From Undibacterium parvum (GTDB lineage Bacteria; Pseudomonadota; Gammaproteobacteria; Burkholderiales; Burkholderiaceae_D), in NCBI RefSeq assembly GCF_003955735.1, contig NZ_CP034464.1, forward strand, positions 2,170,001 to 2,234,000: a stretch of 64,000 nucleotides of DNA, given 5' to 3'. Of this stretch, positions 16,954 to 25,393 are shown in pieces. The position numbers and the translations under genes are program-made. Position 1 is the first letter of the stretch, and the number at the start of each line of letters is the position of its first letter. Under the pieces are notes generated by a model that saw nothing but the letters and a program-made list of their open reading frames with translations, made no database searches and was not told where the DNA came from.

Positions 16954-18313
16954 CTCTCATAAGGAGTTGTATACCGCCTTGGTTGCGGGAGTAATTTTTC
17001 CTTTGCAAGAGCGCTTGAAGCAACATAATACCGTCGCGCTACGCAAGCAGATGGAGCAAAGCCAATGGTGGACGCGCGATCAATTACGCGATTTGCAATT
17101 GTCGCGACTCAAGCAATTACTTACGCACGCGCAACAGCATGTGCCTTACTACAGAGATTTATTTGCCCAGCTTGGGCTACAAGCCGAACAAGTCTCTTCG
17201 CTGCAAGACTTAAGTCGCTTCCCTTTCTTAATTAAAGCCGAGATCCGCGCCCATACCGAGGCGCTAAAATCTGAAAAAGCGCGGCATCTGGCGCGCTTCA
17301 ATACCGGCGGATCGAGTGGTGAGCCTTTGATCTTTTTTATCGGCAAAGAACGGGTCAGCCATGATGTTGCTGCCAAATGGCGCGCCACCCGCTGGTGGGA
17401 TGTGGATATCGGCGATAGAGAAATCGTGGTGTGGGGTTCACCGATAGAATTGGGCACGCAAGATAGCGTGCGCGGCCTGCGTGACAAAGTATTTCGTACC
17501 AAATTATTGCCAGCGTTTGAAATGTCTGAGCAAAAACTAGATGACTTTTTGGCGCAGATACGCCAGTTGCGCCCCAAAATGTTGTTCGGCTACCCTTCCG
17601 CCTTATCGCATTTTGCAAGGCATGCGGCCAAGCGTGGCCTGGTCATGAATGATTTGGGGATACAAGTGGCCTTCGTCACCTCTGAGCGTTTATATGATGA
17701 ACAGCGTGAGCAAATTGCGAGCACTTTTGGCTGCGCGGTCGCCAACGGTTATGGCGGACGCGATGCCGGCTTTATCGCGCATCAGTGCCCGCATGGCAGC
17801 ATGCACATTACGGCAGAAGATATTATCGTCGAGATCGTCGATACCCATGGTTTGCCGGTGCCGGTAGGCGAATCGGGCGAAATTGTCGTGACGCATTTGG
17901 CCACCAGTGAATTCCCTTTTATTCGTTATCGTACCGGTGACATCGGCGTGCTCTCGGACGCAGCCTGTAGCTGCGGCCGCGGCTTGCCAGTGCTGCAAGA
18001 GATACAGGGCCGTAGCACCGATTTCTTGGTGGCGCACAATGGCACGGTGATGCACGGCCTCGCCTTGATCTATATTTTGCGCGATTTACCGCAAGTACGC
18101 GCCTTCAAAATCATACAAGAAAGTCTGGACTTGACGCGGGTTTTGGTGGTGCTAGAAGAGCCGCTTAGTGCAGAATTAAGTAGCCAAATTATTCTAGGTT
18201 TCCGCGCCAGACTCGGTGCAGCAGTCGAGATACAAGTAGAGCAGGTGAATGAAATACCGGCAGAAAAATCTGGAAAATTTCGCTACGTCATTAGCAAAGT
18301 TGCGGCCTATTAA
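16937..18313 (+). CDS. CapK/phenylacetate-CoA-ligase-like adenylating enzyme
   Basis: A 458-residue member of the PaaK/CapK branch of ANL adenylating enzymes. The phosphate-binding loop FNTGGSSGEPLIFF is present (about residue 120), as are YGGRDAGFIAHQCPHG and the RYRTGDIG motif that contacts ATP. The start is TTG at 16937 with GGGAGA just upstream. CapK-like proteins are common in polysaccharide loci; their substrate (an acyl or aminoacyl group) is unknown. The upstream gene overlaps it by 17 bases. Confidence 0.88.
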   Translation: MNTQTSSHKELYTALVAGVIFPLQERLKQHNTVALRKQMEQSQWWTRDQLRDLQLSRLKQLLTHAQQHVPYYRDLFAQLGLQAEQVSSLQDLSRFPFLIKAEIRAHTEALKSEKARHLARFNTGGSSGEPLIFFIGKERVSHDVAAKWRATRWWDVDIGDREIVVWGSPIELGTQDSVRGLRDKVFRTKLLPAFEMSEQKLDDFLAQIRQLRPKMLFGYPSALSHFARHAAKRGLVMNDLGIQVAFVTSERLYDEQREQIASTFGCAVANGYGGRDAGFIAHQCPHGSMHITAEDIIVEIVDTHGLPVPVGESGEIVVTHLATSEFPFIRYRTGDIGVLSDAACSCGRGLPVLQEIQGRSTDFLVAHNGTVMHGLALIYILRDLPQVRAFKIIQESLDLTRVLVVLEEPLSAELSSQIILGFRARLGAAVEIQVEQVNEIPAEKSGKFRYVISKVAAY

Positions 18314-18434
18314 ACTGGTGTGGCGGCGCTACTGCCGATTCGTCAAATTTATAGATACTGGGAGCTAGTATATTTTTACGCCGCTGTGTTTATATAGGCA
18401 AGTGGCATAAATATTAAAAAAAATAGGGGAGTAT

Positions 18435-18464
18435 ATGAAATTGCTGCTCCTATTAGGCATCTAA
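18435..18464 (+). other. Nine-codon Leu-rich mini-ORF (MKLLLLLGI)
   Basis: An ATG with a good ribosome site (AGGGGAG, 4 bases upstream) opens a nine-codon frame. It holds five consecutive Leu codons, each different (TTG CTG CTC CTA TTA), then Gly, Ile and TAA. It lies 49 bases before the small membrane-protein gene. It could be a leader peptide or a decayed signal sequence; no attenuator hairpin is obvious downstream. Confidence 0.35.
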
Positions 18465-18513
18465 AGCAGCTGTTAATAAATATAAAAATAACGGTATTGG
18501 AATCGGAGAAAAG

Positions 18514-18630
18514 ATGGAAAGCGCACTTTGGGCAATAAATTTAGTGGTCTTGGTGTTTGTCTGTTTTTGGGCGATACGCCAGGACAAGATTGAGCTTGAG
18601 GCTGAAACTATGCGTGAAAACGAAAAGTAG
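18514..18630 (+). CDS. 38-residue single-span membrane protein
   Basis: The ATG at 18514 has GGAGAA 3 bases upstream and opens a 38-codon frame. One hydrophobic helix (ALWAINLVVLVFVCFWAI) is followed by a charged tail ending TMRENEK. The stop lies 3 bases before the ATG of the O-antigen-ligase-like gene, so the two are almost certainly co-translated. I do not recognise a named family. It may assist or be a subunit of the ligase/exosortase complex. It is too short for standard gene callers. Confidence 0.7.
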   Translation: MESALWAINLVVLVFVCFWAIRQDKIELEAETMRENEK

Positions 18631-18633
18631 ATC

Positions 18634-19965
18634 ATGCGCGATATTTTTTTACTGTCCATCTTACCGATCTTGATTTTTGCCATGTTTCAACGGGCCTTTA
18701 TCGGGCTAGGCCTATGGATATGGACCGCGATGTTTTTCCCGAATGGCTGGGTGTACGGCATCGCTGGCGACGTCCGATATAACTTATTGTTTGCCGGTCT
18801 GACCATTGTTGTTTATCTGATGTCCAAGAAAAAATCTCAACTGCAATTGGGTAATATTGGTGGCTTGGTGCTGCTGTTTTTAGGGTGGACTCTGATTACG
18901 ACTATCTTCGCCATAGGCATCCCCGAGCTGGCCTGGGATATTTGGTCCAGGCTGGCCAAAGTGATAGCCCTGTTTATTTGTATCTTACTCATCATCGATA
19001 AAAAACTGCATATTGATTTTTTTCTCTGGTGCCTGATTTTTTCCGTGGGTTTCTATGCCTCGGTTGAGGGTTTGAAATACGTCAATAGTGGTGGCGTGCA
19101 TAATATTCGAGGAATGTACGGGCATATCTTGGCCGATAGAAACGAGTTAGCTGTGGCATTTGCGATGCTCTTGCCTATCTGTTTCTATTTGTTGGGTGAG
19201 TTCGGGAAAAAATCCTGGATACTAAAATTCGGCCTGATTGCCCTTATTACCCTGGTCATCACCTCTATCATCGGGACCAATTCGCGCGGTGGTTTACTGG
19301 CCTTGGTTGCGGTAGGTGGCTATCTGTTCATCAAGAGTAAAAGAAAAATTTGGTTTGCCATCTTGGTACTGTGTATCGGCGGCGCCATGGTTGGATTGAT
19401 CCCCGATCAATGGTTTAATCGTATGGATACTATCAGTACCGCGGATCAGGATAACTCCTTCTTGGGGCGTATGGTGGCTTGGAAATTATCCTTTATTCTG
19501 GCTTCACAAAATGTATTTGGCGGCGGCTTTAAGGCTTTGGAATATTTCCCTGTGTGGTCATCCTTATCCCAGGATTTTTATAAATTTCCATTTTTCTATA
19601 CGGGGACCGCAGTCCCGGATACCTTCGGCGCACATGCTGCGCACAGCAGTTATTTCCAGGTTCTTGGCGACCATGGTTTCATCGGTTTATTTATCTTCAT
19701 CAGCTTCATAGGCCTGTCATTTTTCAAAGCCGGCAGCATCGCAAAACGAGCACGTGCCTTGAATGGCCCTGACTGGCTCATCAGTTTGGCGACGATGTTA
19801 AGACTCTCGCTGTTCGCCTACGCCGTGGGGGGCGCGGCTCTGAGTTTCGCCTATTTCGACATGACCTACGCCATCATGGCCTTGGTGCTGGTGTTGGAAC
19901 AAAAGTTTCTGGTGCCGCTGGCTGCAAGCCGAGAACTAGAAGCGCGTGTGGCATCAAGCGCTTAG
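18634..19965 (+). CDS. XrtA-associated O-antigen-ligase-like protein (Wzy/WaaL family)
   Basis: A 443-residue polytopic membrane protein with ten or more helices. The Wzy_C-type loop is visible: IGTNSRGGLLALVAVGGYLF, then later HAAHSSYFQVLGDHGFIGLF, with the conserved H-SY-LG-HG pattern. It fits the putative O-glycosylation ligase/polymerase of exosortase A systems (TIGR03097 type). It would join polymer units or transfer glycan to protein at the periplasmic face. It ends the first XrtA arm; no terminator hairpin is seen after it. Confidence 0.9.
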   Translation: MRDIFLLSILPILIFAMFQRAFIGLGLWIWTAMFFPNGWVYGIAGDVRYNLLFAGLTIVVYLMSKKKSQLQLGNIGGLVLLFLGWTLITTIFAIGIPELAWDIWSRLAKVIALFICILLIIDKKLHIDFFLWCLIFSVGFYASVEGLKYVNSGGVHNIRGMYGHILADRNELAVAFAMLLPICFYLLGEFGKKSWILKFGLIALITLVITSIIGTNSRGGLLALVAVGGYLFIKSKRKIWFAILVLCIGGAMVGLIPDQWFNRMDTISTADQDNSFLGRMVAWKLSFILASQNVFGGGFKALEYFPVWSSLSQDFYKFPFFYTGTAVPDTFGAHAAHSSYFQVLGDHGFIGLFIFISFIGLSFFKAGSIAKRARALNGPDWLISLATMLRLSLFAYAVGGAALSFAYFDMTYAIMALVLVLEQKFLVPLAASRELEARVASSA

Positions 19966-19997
19966 CGGTTGTGGGGACTTAGGACAAACTGGCGCAA

Positions 19998-20588
19998 TCA
20001 CCGTATCAATAATTTCGAATTAATTCGAATTTTAAACGACTCGGCACGGCGCAGTGGATTGATCTCTATCACTAGCGCAATCCGCTTCCAACCGGCGCGT
20101 TCGAAAGCTTTTATTGAAGGTAAATTGGAATGCCATATGCGCGCATAAATTCGCTCAAATTTTTGCGCTAGCAGATCTTGACAAGAAATTTCAATTAAAC
20201 GACTTGCGATACCGCGCCCGCGCATTTCGGCTAGCGAGATAATCTGTACCAACTTAGCCTCTCGCTCTAATAGCGGCCAAAAATTTCGCTCGCGGTAGCG
20301 CTCGCCGAACCAATAAAAACATAAGCCGACTATACGCGGCCCTTCTAAACAGGCATAGGCAAATGTGCCTGAGCCCAAGTAGCCCGCTTGCTGCAGAATC
20401 AAGGGGTCTTCGCTCTTGAGTATCATTGCGGCATCGACCGTCTGCACTGTAAAAGCGTGAGGTACTTTAGCAGGCGCTAGGGGGCTATCTTTGGCGCTGC
20501 GCGTATAAATGTAATATAAAGCGTATTCGCCCAATAATATTTTTGCCAGCGCCTTAAGTAACTGCTTCATCGTATTCATCCCAAGCAT
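19998..20588 (-). CDS. GNAT-family N-acetyltransferase
   Basis: About 196 residues; in-frame ATGs at 20579 and 20570 are alternative starts. A single GNAT domain covers residues 50-165, with the acetyl-CoA loop LAEMRGRGIASRLIEIS (R-G-x-G-x-A) and the late motif NLPSIKAFERAGWKRI. The N-terminus (KQLLKALAKILLGEYALYYI) looks amphipathic or membrane-associating. It is convergent with the O-antigen ligase gene and probably co-transcribed with the two genes to its right on the minus strand. The amine acceptor is unknown; a polymer sugar is an inference from context. Confidence 0.82.
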   Translation of the reverse strand: MLGMNTMKQLLKALAKILLGEYALYYIYTRSAKDSPLAPAKVPHAFTVQTVDAAMILKSEDPLILQQAGYLGSGTFAYACLEGPRIVGLCFYWFGERYRERNFWPLLEREAKLVQIISLAEMRGRGIASRLIEISCQDLLAQKFERIYARIWHSNLPSIKAFERAGWKRIALVIEINPLRRAESFKIRINSKLLIR

Positions 20589-20683
20589 ATTAAGGAGAAA
20601 TGGTCGTTTTTATACCTGCAAGAAGAGTCAATCGCGCCAGCCATGGGTGCTGCTCACACTAGGGCAGTGCATGCGGCGGCAGC

Positions 20684-21676
20684 TCAAAAACCAAAACGTA
20701 AAATTTTCTTTATTTTTGTTTTCAATCCGAAGCGATTTAAAAAATCCCCTAAGCCTTTGGACAAACTATCCATACAGAAATGGCTGTAAATTAATATCCA
20801 GTTCTTTATATTTGCACGTAAAAAAAGCACATTCGCGCATGATAATTCGTGGGTGGAGAAAAAGCGCTTATGCTCTGACTGGCCCTCGGTGAAATCAAAA
20901 ATCTTAAAGCGAGTCTCAGCAAACATATCTTGTAATGCCAGCCATTGAAGCACCGTCCCCACAGAAAGCTTCAAATAGTCGGGGTCATAGCCTAGGTAGG
21001 CGTAAATCAGGGCATCATCTACGATGGGGCAATACAGATAAGAGACGGGGACAGTGTCGTTAAATAAAATATACCCCCTCACTTGCTGATCCGCCGCCAG
21101 GGCCGTCATTTCTTTTACAAATCGCGGGCTATCTGGGATGCCGGCATCGAGTAATTTTTCTTGGTAAGTTTTCTCTGAAACCTGTCTGGCCAAGCGATGA
21201 AAGACCAGCATTTCCTCAGCGCTTTTGTAGACCCGCCAGGAATTTTTTTTCTCGCAATATTCTTCGAATTTATTTAGTTTGCGATTCATCGTCGAACGTG
21301 ATTTCGAAGAGAATTTTTGTTTGTATTCGTCAAATGAAAGCTGCATGTCGATATAGCAGTGCTGGTATTGTTTTTGGACGTAACAATAAAAATTGTTTTT
21401 CTTCGTAATAGTTGGGAACAGTTTTTTTACGGGAAGGGAGCGAATCGCATAGCCCTGACTATCTGAGCGGCAGGTCTCGGAAGGCGGAATTAAATCCTCA
21501 ACTGCCGCCAGATGCTCAGTCAGTGAAATATCTCTAATCTGTAGCGCTAAGTTCACCTTAAAAAGGCTAATATCGCTTAGTTGAAATTTAAATGTTACTT
21601 GACGATATTCCCAAAAATTCCGGGTCTCTTCTTTGATGGTATTCACTTCAATTAACACCGATTTTAGGGAGTACAT
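20684..21676 (-). CDS. FemAB/BioF2-like GNAT acyltransferase
   Basis: About 330 residues from the ATG at 21676; the frame is open further upstream but that part overlaps the deacetylase gene. Residues 110-300 match the Acetyltransf_6 fold used by FemAB-like enzymes: MQLSFDEYKQKFSSKSRSTM with an RKL-type helix, then YLGYDPDYLKLSVGTVLQWL and FDFTEGQSEHKRFF. Such proteins transfer acyl or aminoacyl groups. It begins 29 bases inside the 3' end of the deacetylase gene, so the two are coupled. Confidence 0.8.
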   Translation of the reverse strand: MYSLKSVLIEVNTIKEETRNFWEYRQVTFKFQLSDISLFKVNLALQIRDISLTEHLAAVEDLIPPSETCRSDSQGYAIRSLPVKKLFPTITKKNNFYCYVQKQYQHCYIDMQLSFDEYKQKFSSKSRSTMNRKLNKFEEYCEKKNSWRVYKSAEEMLVFHRLARQVSEKTYQEKLLDAGIPDSPRFVKEMTALAADQQVRGYILFNDTVPVSYLYCPIVDDALIYAYLGYDPDYLKLSVGTVLQWLALQDMFAETRFKIFDFTEGQSEHKRFFSTHELSCANVLFLRANIKNWILIYSHFCMDSLSKGLGDFLNRFGLKTKIKKILRFGF

Positions 21677-22634
21677 TGTTTTGCAAGATGCGTAGTAAGG
21701 CGCCAGAAATAGGCGCTGACAATGCCGGCATTGCTGCTCCCGTCGTGGCTGGAGTCTCTTTACAAAATTCTTCAAAAGTCAGAGTAGAAAAACGCTGCGT
21801 ATTTTTTGCAAGAAAGGCGCACAAAAATTCAAACCTATCTTGATTAAAATGATTAGGTTTGAATTGCGGTTGACTATGTCCACTTTGTGGAGAAAAGTCT
21901 GAGGCATGCACCAGAATCACGATAGGGCTAATTTGATGTTGATAGGCAAAATTGAGCAAATGCTCGATTTCTTTTGTTGAACTACCTGGTATCGTGAATA
22001 AGCGCCAGCCCTTGTTTGGGATTTTGCTCAAATAGCAGGAAACAGGGATTTCGGTAATACCTTCAATCTCATGCACACCATTGTGTAAATTGAGGGTTTC
22101 ATCCGCATAGCCGGTACCTGCGGCACCCAGACTAGACGAATACTTCAGACCTTGCTCATAGAAAATTCGAAAGGCTTGCCGGTCAATTTCAAGATTTCCA
22201 GTTCTAAATATCTTTGGATTCTTATCGGTAATTTCAACAAAGAGTTTTTTTGCATCGCCAATGATTGCGCGTAGTTCTTCGGCACTTCTGTTTGCAATTG
22301 AGTCGTCAGGATTTTTTTTTCGAACCGCAGTTTTCCAATCAGGATTTTTAAACGCGGTCCAACATGGGTGCAAATGTAATTGCAGATCATGCTGATCGAC
22401 AGCGATACTTTGGGCAATTTTTTTCATCTCAGCAATACCAAACCAATGAGAGCACAAAGTTTCTAAAAAAAATGTTCCTCGTAATTGGTAACGTTTCAGA
22501 CATGCAAGTGCAAAACCTAGACCATGATCTTGCCCAGCATGTGCCCGCACTAATGATGCGGCACCAAGTGGAGCGTAATTGTCCGGATTGGAGAAAGCCC
22601 CATTGATATTAAATTCAATATCAAAAGAAATCAT
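21648..22634 (-). CDS. Polysaccharide-deacetylase-like protein (NodB fold)
   Basis: About 328 residues from the ATG at 22634 (MISFDIEFNINGAF); a TTG at 22688 would add 18 residues with little support. The core has FDIEF near the N-terminus and a histidine cluster LQLHLHPCW, matching the metal-binding histidines of divergent carbohydrate esterase 4 enzymes, plus a late ILVHASDFSP. It probably removes acetyl groups from the polymer or a lipid-linked intermediate. There is no signal peptide, which suggests cytoplasmic action. It leads a three-gene minus-strand unit. Confidence 0.75.
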   Translation of the reverse strand: MISFDIEFNINGAFSNPDNYAPLGAASLVRAHAGQDHGLGFALACLKRYQLRGTFFLETLCSHWFGIAEMKKIAQSIAVDQHDLQLHLHPCWTAFKNPDWKTAVRKKNPDDSIANRSAEELRAIIGDAKKLFVEITDKNPKIFRTGNLEIDRQAFRIFYEQGLKYSSSLGAAGTGYADETLNLHNGVHEIEGITEIPVSCYLSKIPNKGWRLFTIPGSSTKEIEHLLNFAYQHQISPIVILVHASDFSPQSGHSQPQFKPNHFNQDRFEFLCAFLAKNTQRFSTLTFEEFCKETPATTGAAMPALSAPISGALLRILQNNVLPKIGVN

Positions 22635-22946
22635 GACTTTAATTTTTTCCAATTTCGTCCTTTTTGCTTCGCTACTATTAATGTACAAATATTGTAAAAA
22701 CCACCAATGTTCGGCTAGTATCGCTTAAACTTTTTTAGAAATGTTGTCATGTTATTCAAAGTGAAATTTTTTTTTGCCTAAAACTTGTAACTAAATGAAA
22801 CAAGATTGACAAAACAACTATATACTTCACTCGAAATTAGCTTTAATTATATTGCAATAATGGAAATTAAGTGCTGCCTTTTTAATCTATTTAATCGTTA
22901 AAACGCGTAGAAATTTACGTAAATTGAATTAAAAAGCGACATCAAC
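22635..22946. promoter_or_regulatory. AT-rich divergent intergenic region
   Basis: These 312 bases separate the minus-strand deacetylase unit from the plus-strand island and must hold promoters in both directions. The sequence is very A/T-rich, with many TATAAT-like and TTGACA-like words (for example TTGACA at 22806-22811), so no single promoter can be picked. No small gene with a ribosome site was seen. Confidence 0.5.
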
Positions 22947-24107
22947 ATGATCTTGTTACAAAAAAATATGCCGAAATATAGCGTGGAAAACGCCACAAAT
23001 TCTAGGGATGATGCGCTTATCTTATCCGCGTGGAGAGAGCTGCTGTCTGATAGTACGAGTGCCGAAAAAGTGTATCAAACACCAGAATTTTTCGAATTTT
23101 TAATTGATACCAATAATGGTAACGACCATTTTGAAATACTCGTTATCAGAAGTTTCGATACCAAGCATATCGTTGGTGTCATCCCTATCCGCTTCCGGCG
23201 GCAGAGCTTTTGTTTTTCTTTAGGACCAAGATCACTTGCGGAGCCAACTCTGGAGGTAATTACACTACTGGGTAGTGTCCCATTAATCTCGGCTGAACAT
23301 GCTGCTTTTGAGGTTTTGTTGAAATATCTATTTGAAACATACCCATCATGCAGCGCTCTGTCTATGCCTTCTTTGGGAAGGGATAGTGCTTGGCATACAT
23401 ATATACAGCATTCGCCTGTGCTCGAAAATGCCTATTGCCAATACGTGATAGACGAGTGGCGAGAATGTCATTTAATCCCCTTGGCAAAGAATTTTGAGGC
23501 GTATTTGCAACGCTTTAGTTCTAAAAAACGTTTCAACTTGAAGCGCCAAGTTCGACTATTGCGAGAATTTGGCGAGGTCGACATGCAACTGGATCGAATC
23601 GAGCAAGGGGATCAAATACCCGCTTTGATTGCCGCCAGAAAAAGCATGGTACCGGCCGAATGGTTGCCACAGTTACTAGGCCAAAAAATATATCAAGGCC
23701 TGGCAAAGCAAGGCTTGTTTCTATCCTATGTACTTAGGTCCGGGGACAAGGCATACGCCGTTATTGTTGCCACACGCTCTGAAAATAAATTGCTTATTCA
23801 TAATATTTACTACCATCCAGACGTAGCACATTTATCTGCGGGTATTTCTATTTTGTATATGGCGATCGAGGACCTGATTAACAATCTCCATATGGAAAGT
23901 ATCGATTTGGGCTACAGCAATCCCGCAAACAACCATCACGCATCGAATCAAATCGAAATTCGTGGGCATATGCTATTGCTAAGAAAAACTTGGAAAAATC
24001 GTTTACTGATATCTGCTCATCAAGCCTATGTCACTTTGTTTAATGAAATAAAGAAAATTATAGGAAAGCAGCAAATCCGCAAGTTGCTTGATTGGATTCG
24101 GAGATAA
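22947..24107 (+). CDS. GNAT/BioF2-like acyltransferase (Acetyltransf_6)
   Basis: A 386-residue protein. The central SKKRFNLKRQVRLLREFGEV helix and the C-terminal LSAGISILYMAIEDLINNLH plus IDLGYSNPANNHH correspond to the two halves of the FemAB/Acetyltransf_6 fold. No membrane segment is evident. It is the first gene of the plus-strand island and the second such enzyme within 3 kb. The likely role is acyl or aminoacyl transfer onto a sugar amine. The ribosome site is weak. Confidence 0.8.
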   Translation: MILLQKNMPKYSVENATNSRDDALILSAWRELLSDSTSAEKVYQTPEFFEFLIDTNNGNDHFEILVIRSFDTKHIVGVIPIRFRRQSFCFSLGPRSLAEPTLEVITLLGSVPLISAEHAAFEVLLKYLFETYPSCSALSMPSLGRDSAWHTYIQHSPVLENAYCQYVIDEWRECHLIPLAKNFEAYLQRFSSKKRFNLKRQVRLLREFGEVDMQLDRIEQGDQIPALIAARKSMVPAEWLPQLLGQKIYQGLAKQGLFLSYVLRSGDKAYAVIVATRSENKLLIHNIYYHPDVAHLSAGISILYMAIEDLINNLHMESIDLGYSNPANNHHASNQIEIRGHMLLLRKTWKNRLLISAHQAYVTLFNEIKKIIGKQQIRKLLDWIRR

Positions 24108-24298
24108 GCACTGAGCCTTTTCTTAAAGGCATAAATAATGCGAATAACCCAAGAGTGTGTTGTTAAATCCACCGATGATTGATTGTTGAAAGGCACTAGA
24201 TTAGAATAATTTATTAAATAAAATGCAAATATTTAAAAAGCATTTTTTTGTAATTCTTCCCATCATTATTCTCGGTAGCAGCAAAGGCTTTTGTAAAA

Positions 24299-25390
24299 AT
24301 GTCTATAGATTCACATCTGTCCCGCGTTGCTGGTATGAAAAAAGTGATCGGCATCGTCCTGTTGGCGATTGTATTGATGCTCATTATTGAGTTAGCACTT
24401 CAAATTCGTGCCCATTTTCGTTCTGGCGAAAGCGTTTTTAATCTCATTTTTTCAGAAAGCGTTTACGTAAAAGACGCAGAAACAGGATTGTTATTACTAA
24501 GGCCAAATAAGACTATCATCGGCAGTCAAACGACTTTGCGTAGCAATTCCTTAGGCTTGCGCAGTCCTGAAATATCTATCGTAAGAGAAGATCATAGTTG
24601 GCGACTTGCGGTGGTCGGCGCTTCGACGGTGATGGGCGCATATGCGGCCGACAATGATAAGACCTTCCCCGCTCAGTTGGAGCAACGTCTGCGTAAGCAA
24701 TTTCCCTTAAGAAAAATTGATGTCGTGAACGCAGGTATCGCTGGAATGGGTCTTGATGAGCAACGTCGTATGCTGGAAACACGTGTCGCTACTTTAAAAC
24801 CAGATCTGGTCGTTGTGTATCCTGGCTTTAATGATTTTGCTGTGTATTGTCGAAACGACGAGACTTCAAATCAAAGATTTCAGCGCCAGGGTTTGCCGAT
24901 TATTTCTTTGCCAGAGTGGTTGCAAACAGTGGATATGATCAAGAAAAATACAGTTTTTCTACGCACCACAAATATCAAGCAAGCCAGCATTCGCAACCCT
25001 GCAAGCATTAATTTGCAGGCATATGAGAGCAAGCTTGAGGCGTTTATTCAAAGAGCCGCAGAGTTGAAATTGAGCTTGGTTTTTGCAACTAATGCGCGTG
25101 CCTACCGGCCAGAGCAATCTTTATCGGATCAAGCCAAACTTTCTGAAACGGCACGTTACTACAATCATTGTTTTGACATAGCGGGCCTGCACCAACTGTA
25201 TGACAGGCATAACGCTGCGATCAGGAAAGCGGCAAAGGCGCATCAAATACAATTAATCGATTTGGATACCTTGGTACCAGGCGGGCCTCGCTATTTTGCG
25301 GACTCTAGCCATTTTTCATTTCAGGGCGAGGTCTTAGTCGCAGAGGCACTATATGACTTCATCGCTACGAATAAGTTGCTGGTAGAGTAA
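24299..25390 (+). CDS. SGNH/GDSL-type hydrolase with N-terminal membrane anchor
   Basis: A 363-residue protein with one hydrophobic helix (about residues 15-33), placing the rest in the periplasm. The SGNH blocks are present: the nucleophile block VVGASTVMGAYAA, the oxyanion Asn in VYPGFNDFAVYC and the Asp-His block DSSHFSFQGEVL. Its stop is 3 bases before an MBOAT gene. In alginate and cellulose acetylation, SGNH proteins (AlgX/AlgJ-like) place acetyl groups delivered by an MBOAT partner, so this is probably a polysaccharide O-acetyltransferase or esterase. Confidence 0.88.
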   Translation: MSIDSHLSRVAGMKKVIGIVLLAIVLMLIIELALQIRAHFRSGESVFNLIFSESVYVKDAETGLLLLRPNKTIIGSQTTLRSNSLGLRSPEISIVREDHSWRLAVVGASTVMGAYAADNDKTFPAQLEQRLRKQFPLRKIDVVNAGIAGMGLDEQRRMLETRVATLKPDLVVVYPGFNDFAVYCRNDETSNQRFQRQGLPIISLPEWLQTVDMIKKNTVFLRTTNIKQASIRNPASINLQAYESKLEAFIQRAAELKLSLVFATNARAYRPEQSLSDQAKLSETARYYNHCFDIAGLHQLYDRHNAAIRKAAKAHQIQLIDLDTLVPGGPRYFADSSHFSFQGEVLVAEALYDFIATNKLLVE

Positions 25391-25393
25391 TTA

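Noticed and set aside
24223..24390. Small frame MQIFKKHFFVILPIIILGSS overlapping the start of the SGNH gene
   Set aside because: The start looks like a signal peptide, but the frame runs out of phase through the SGNH gene and its later part has coding-shadow composition.
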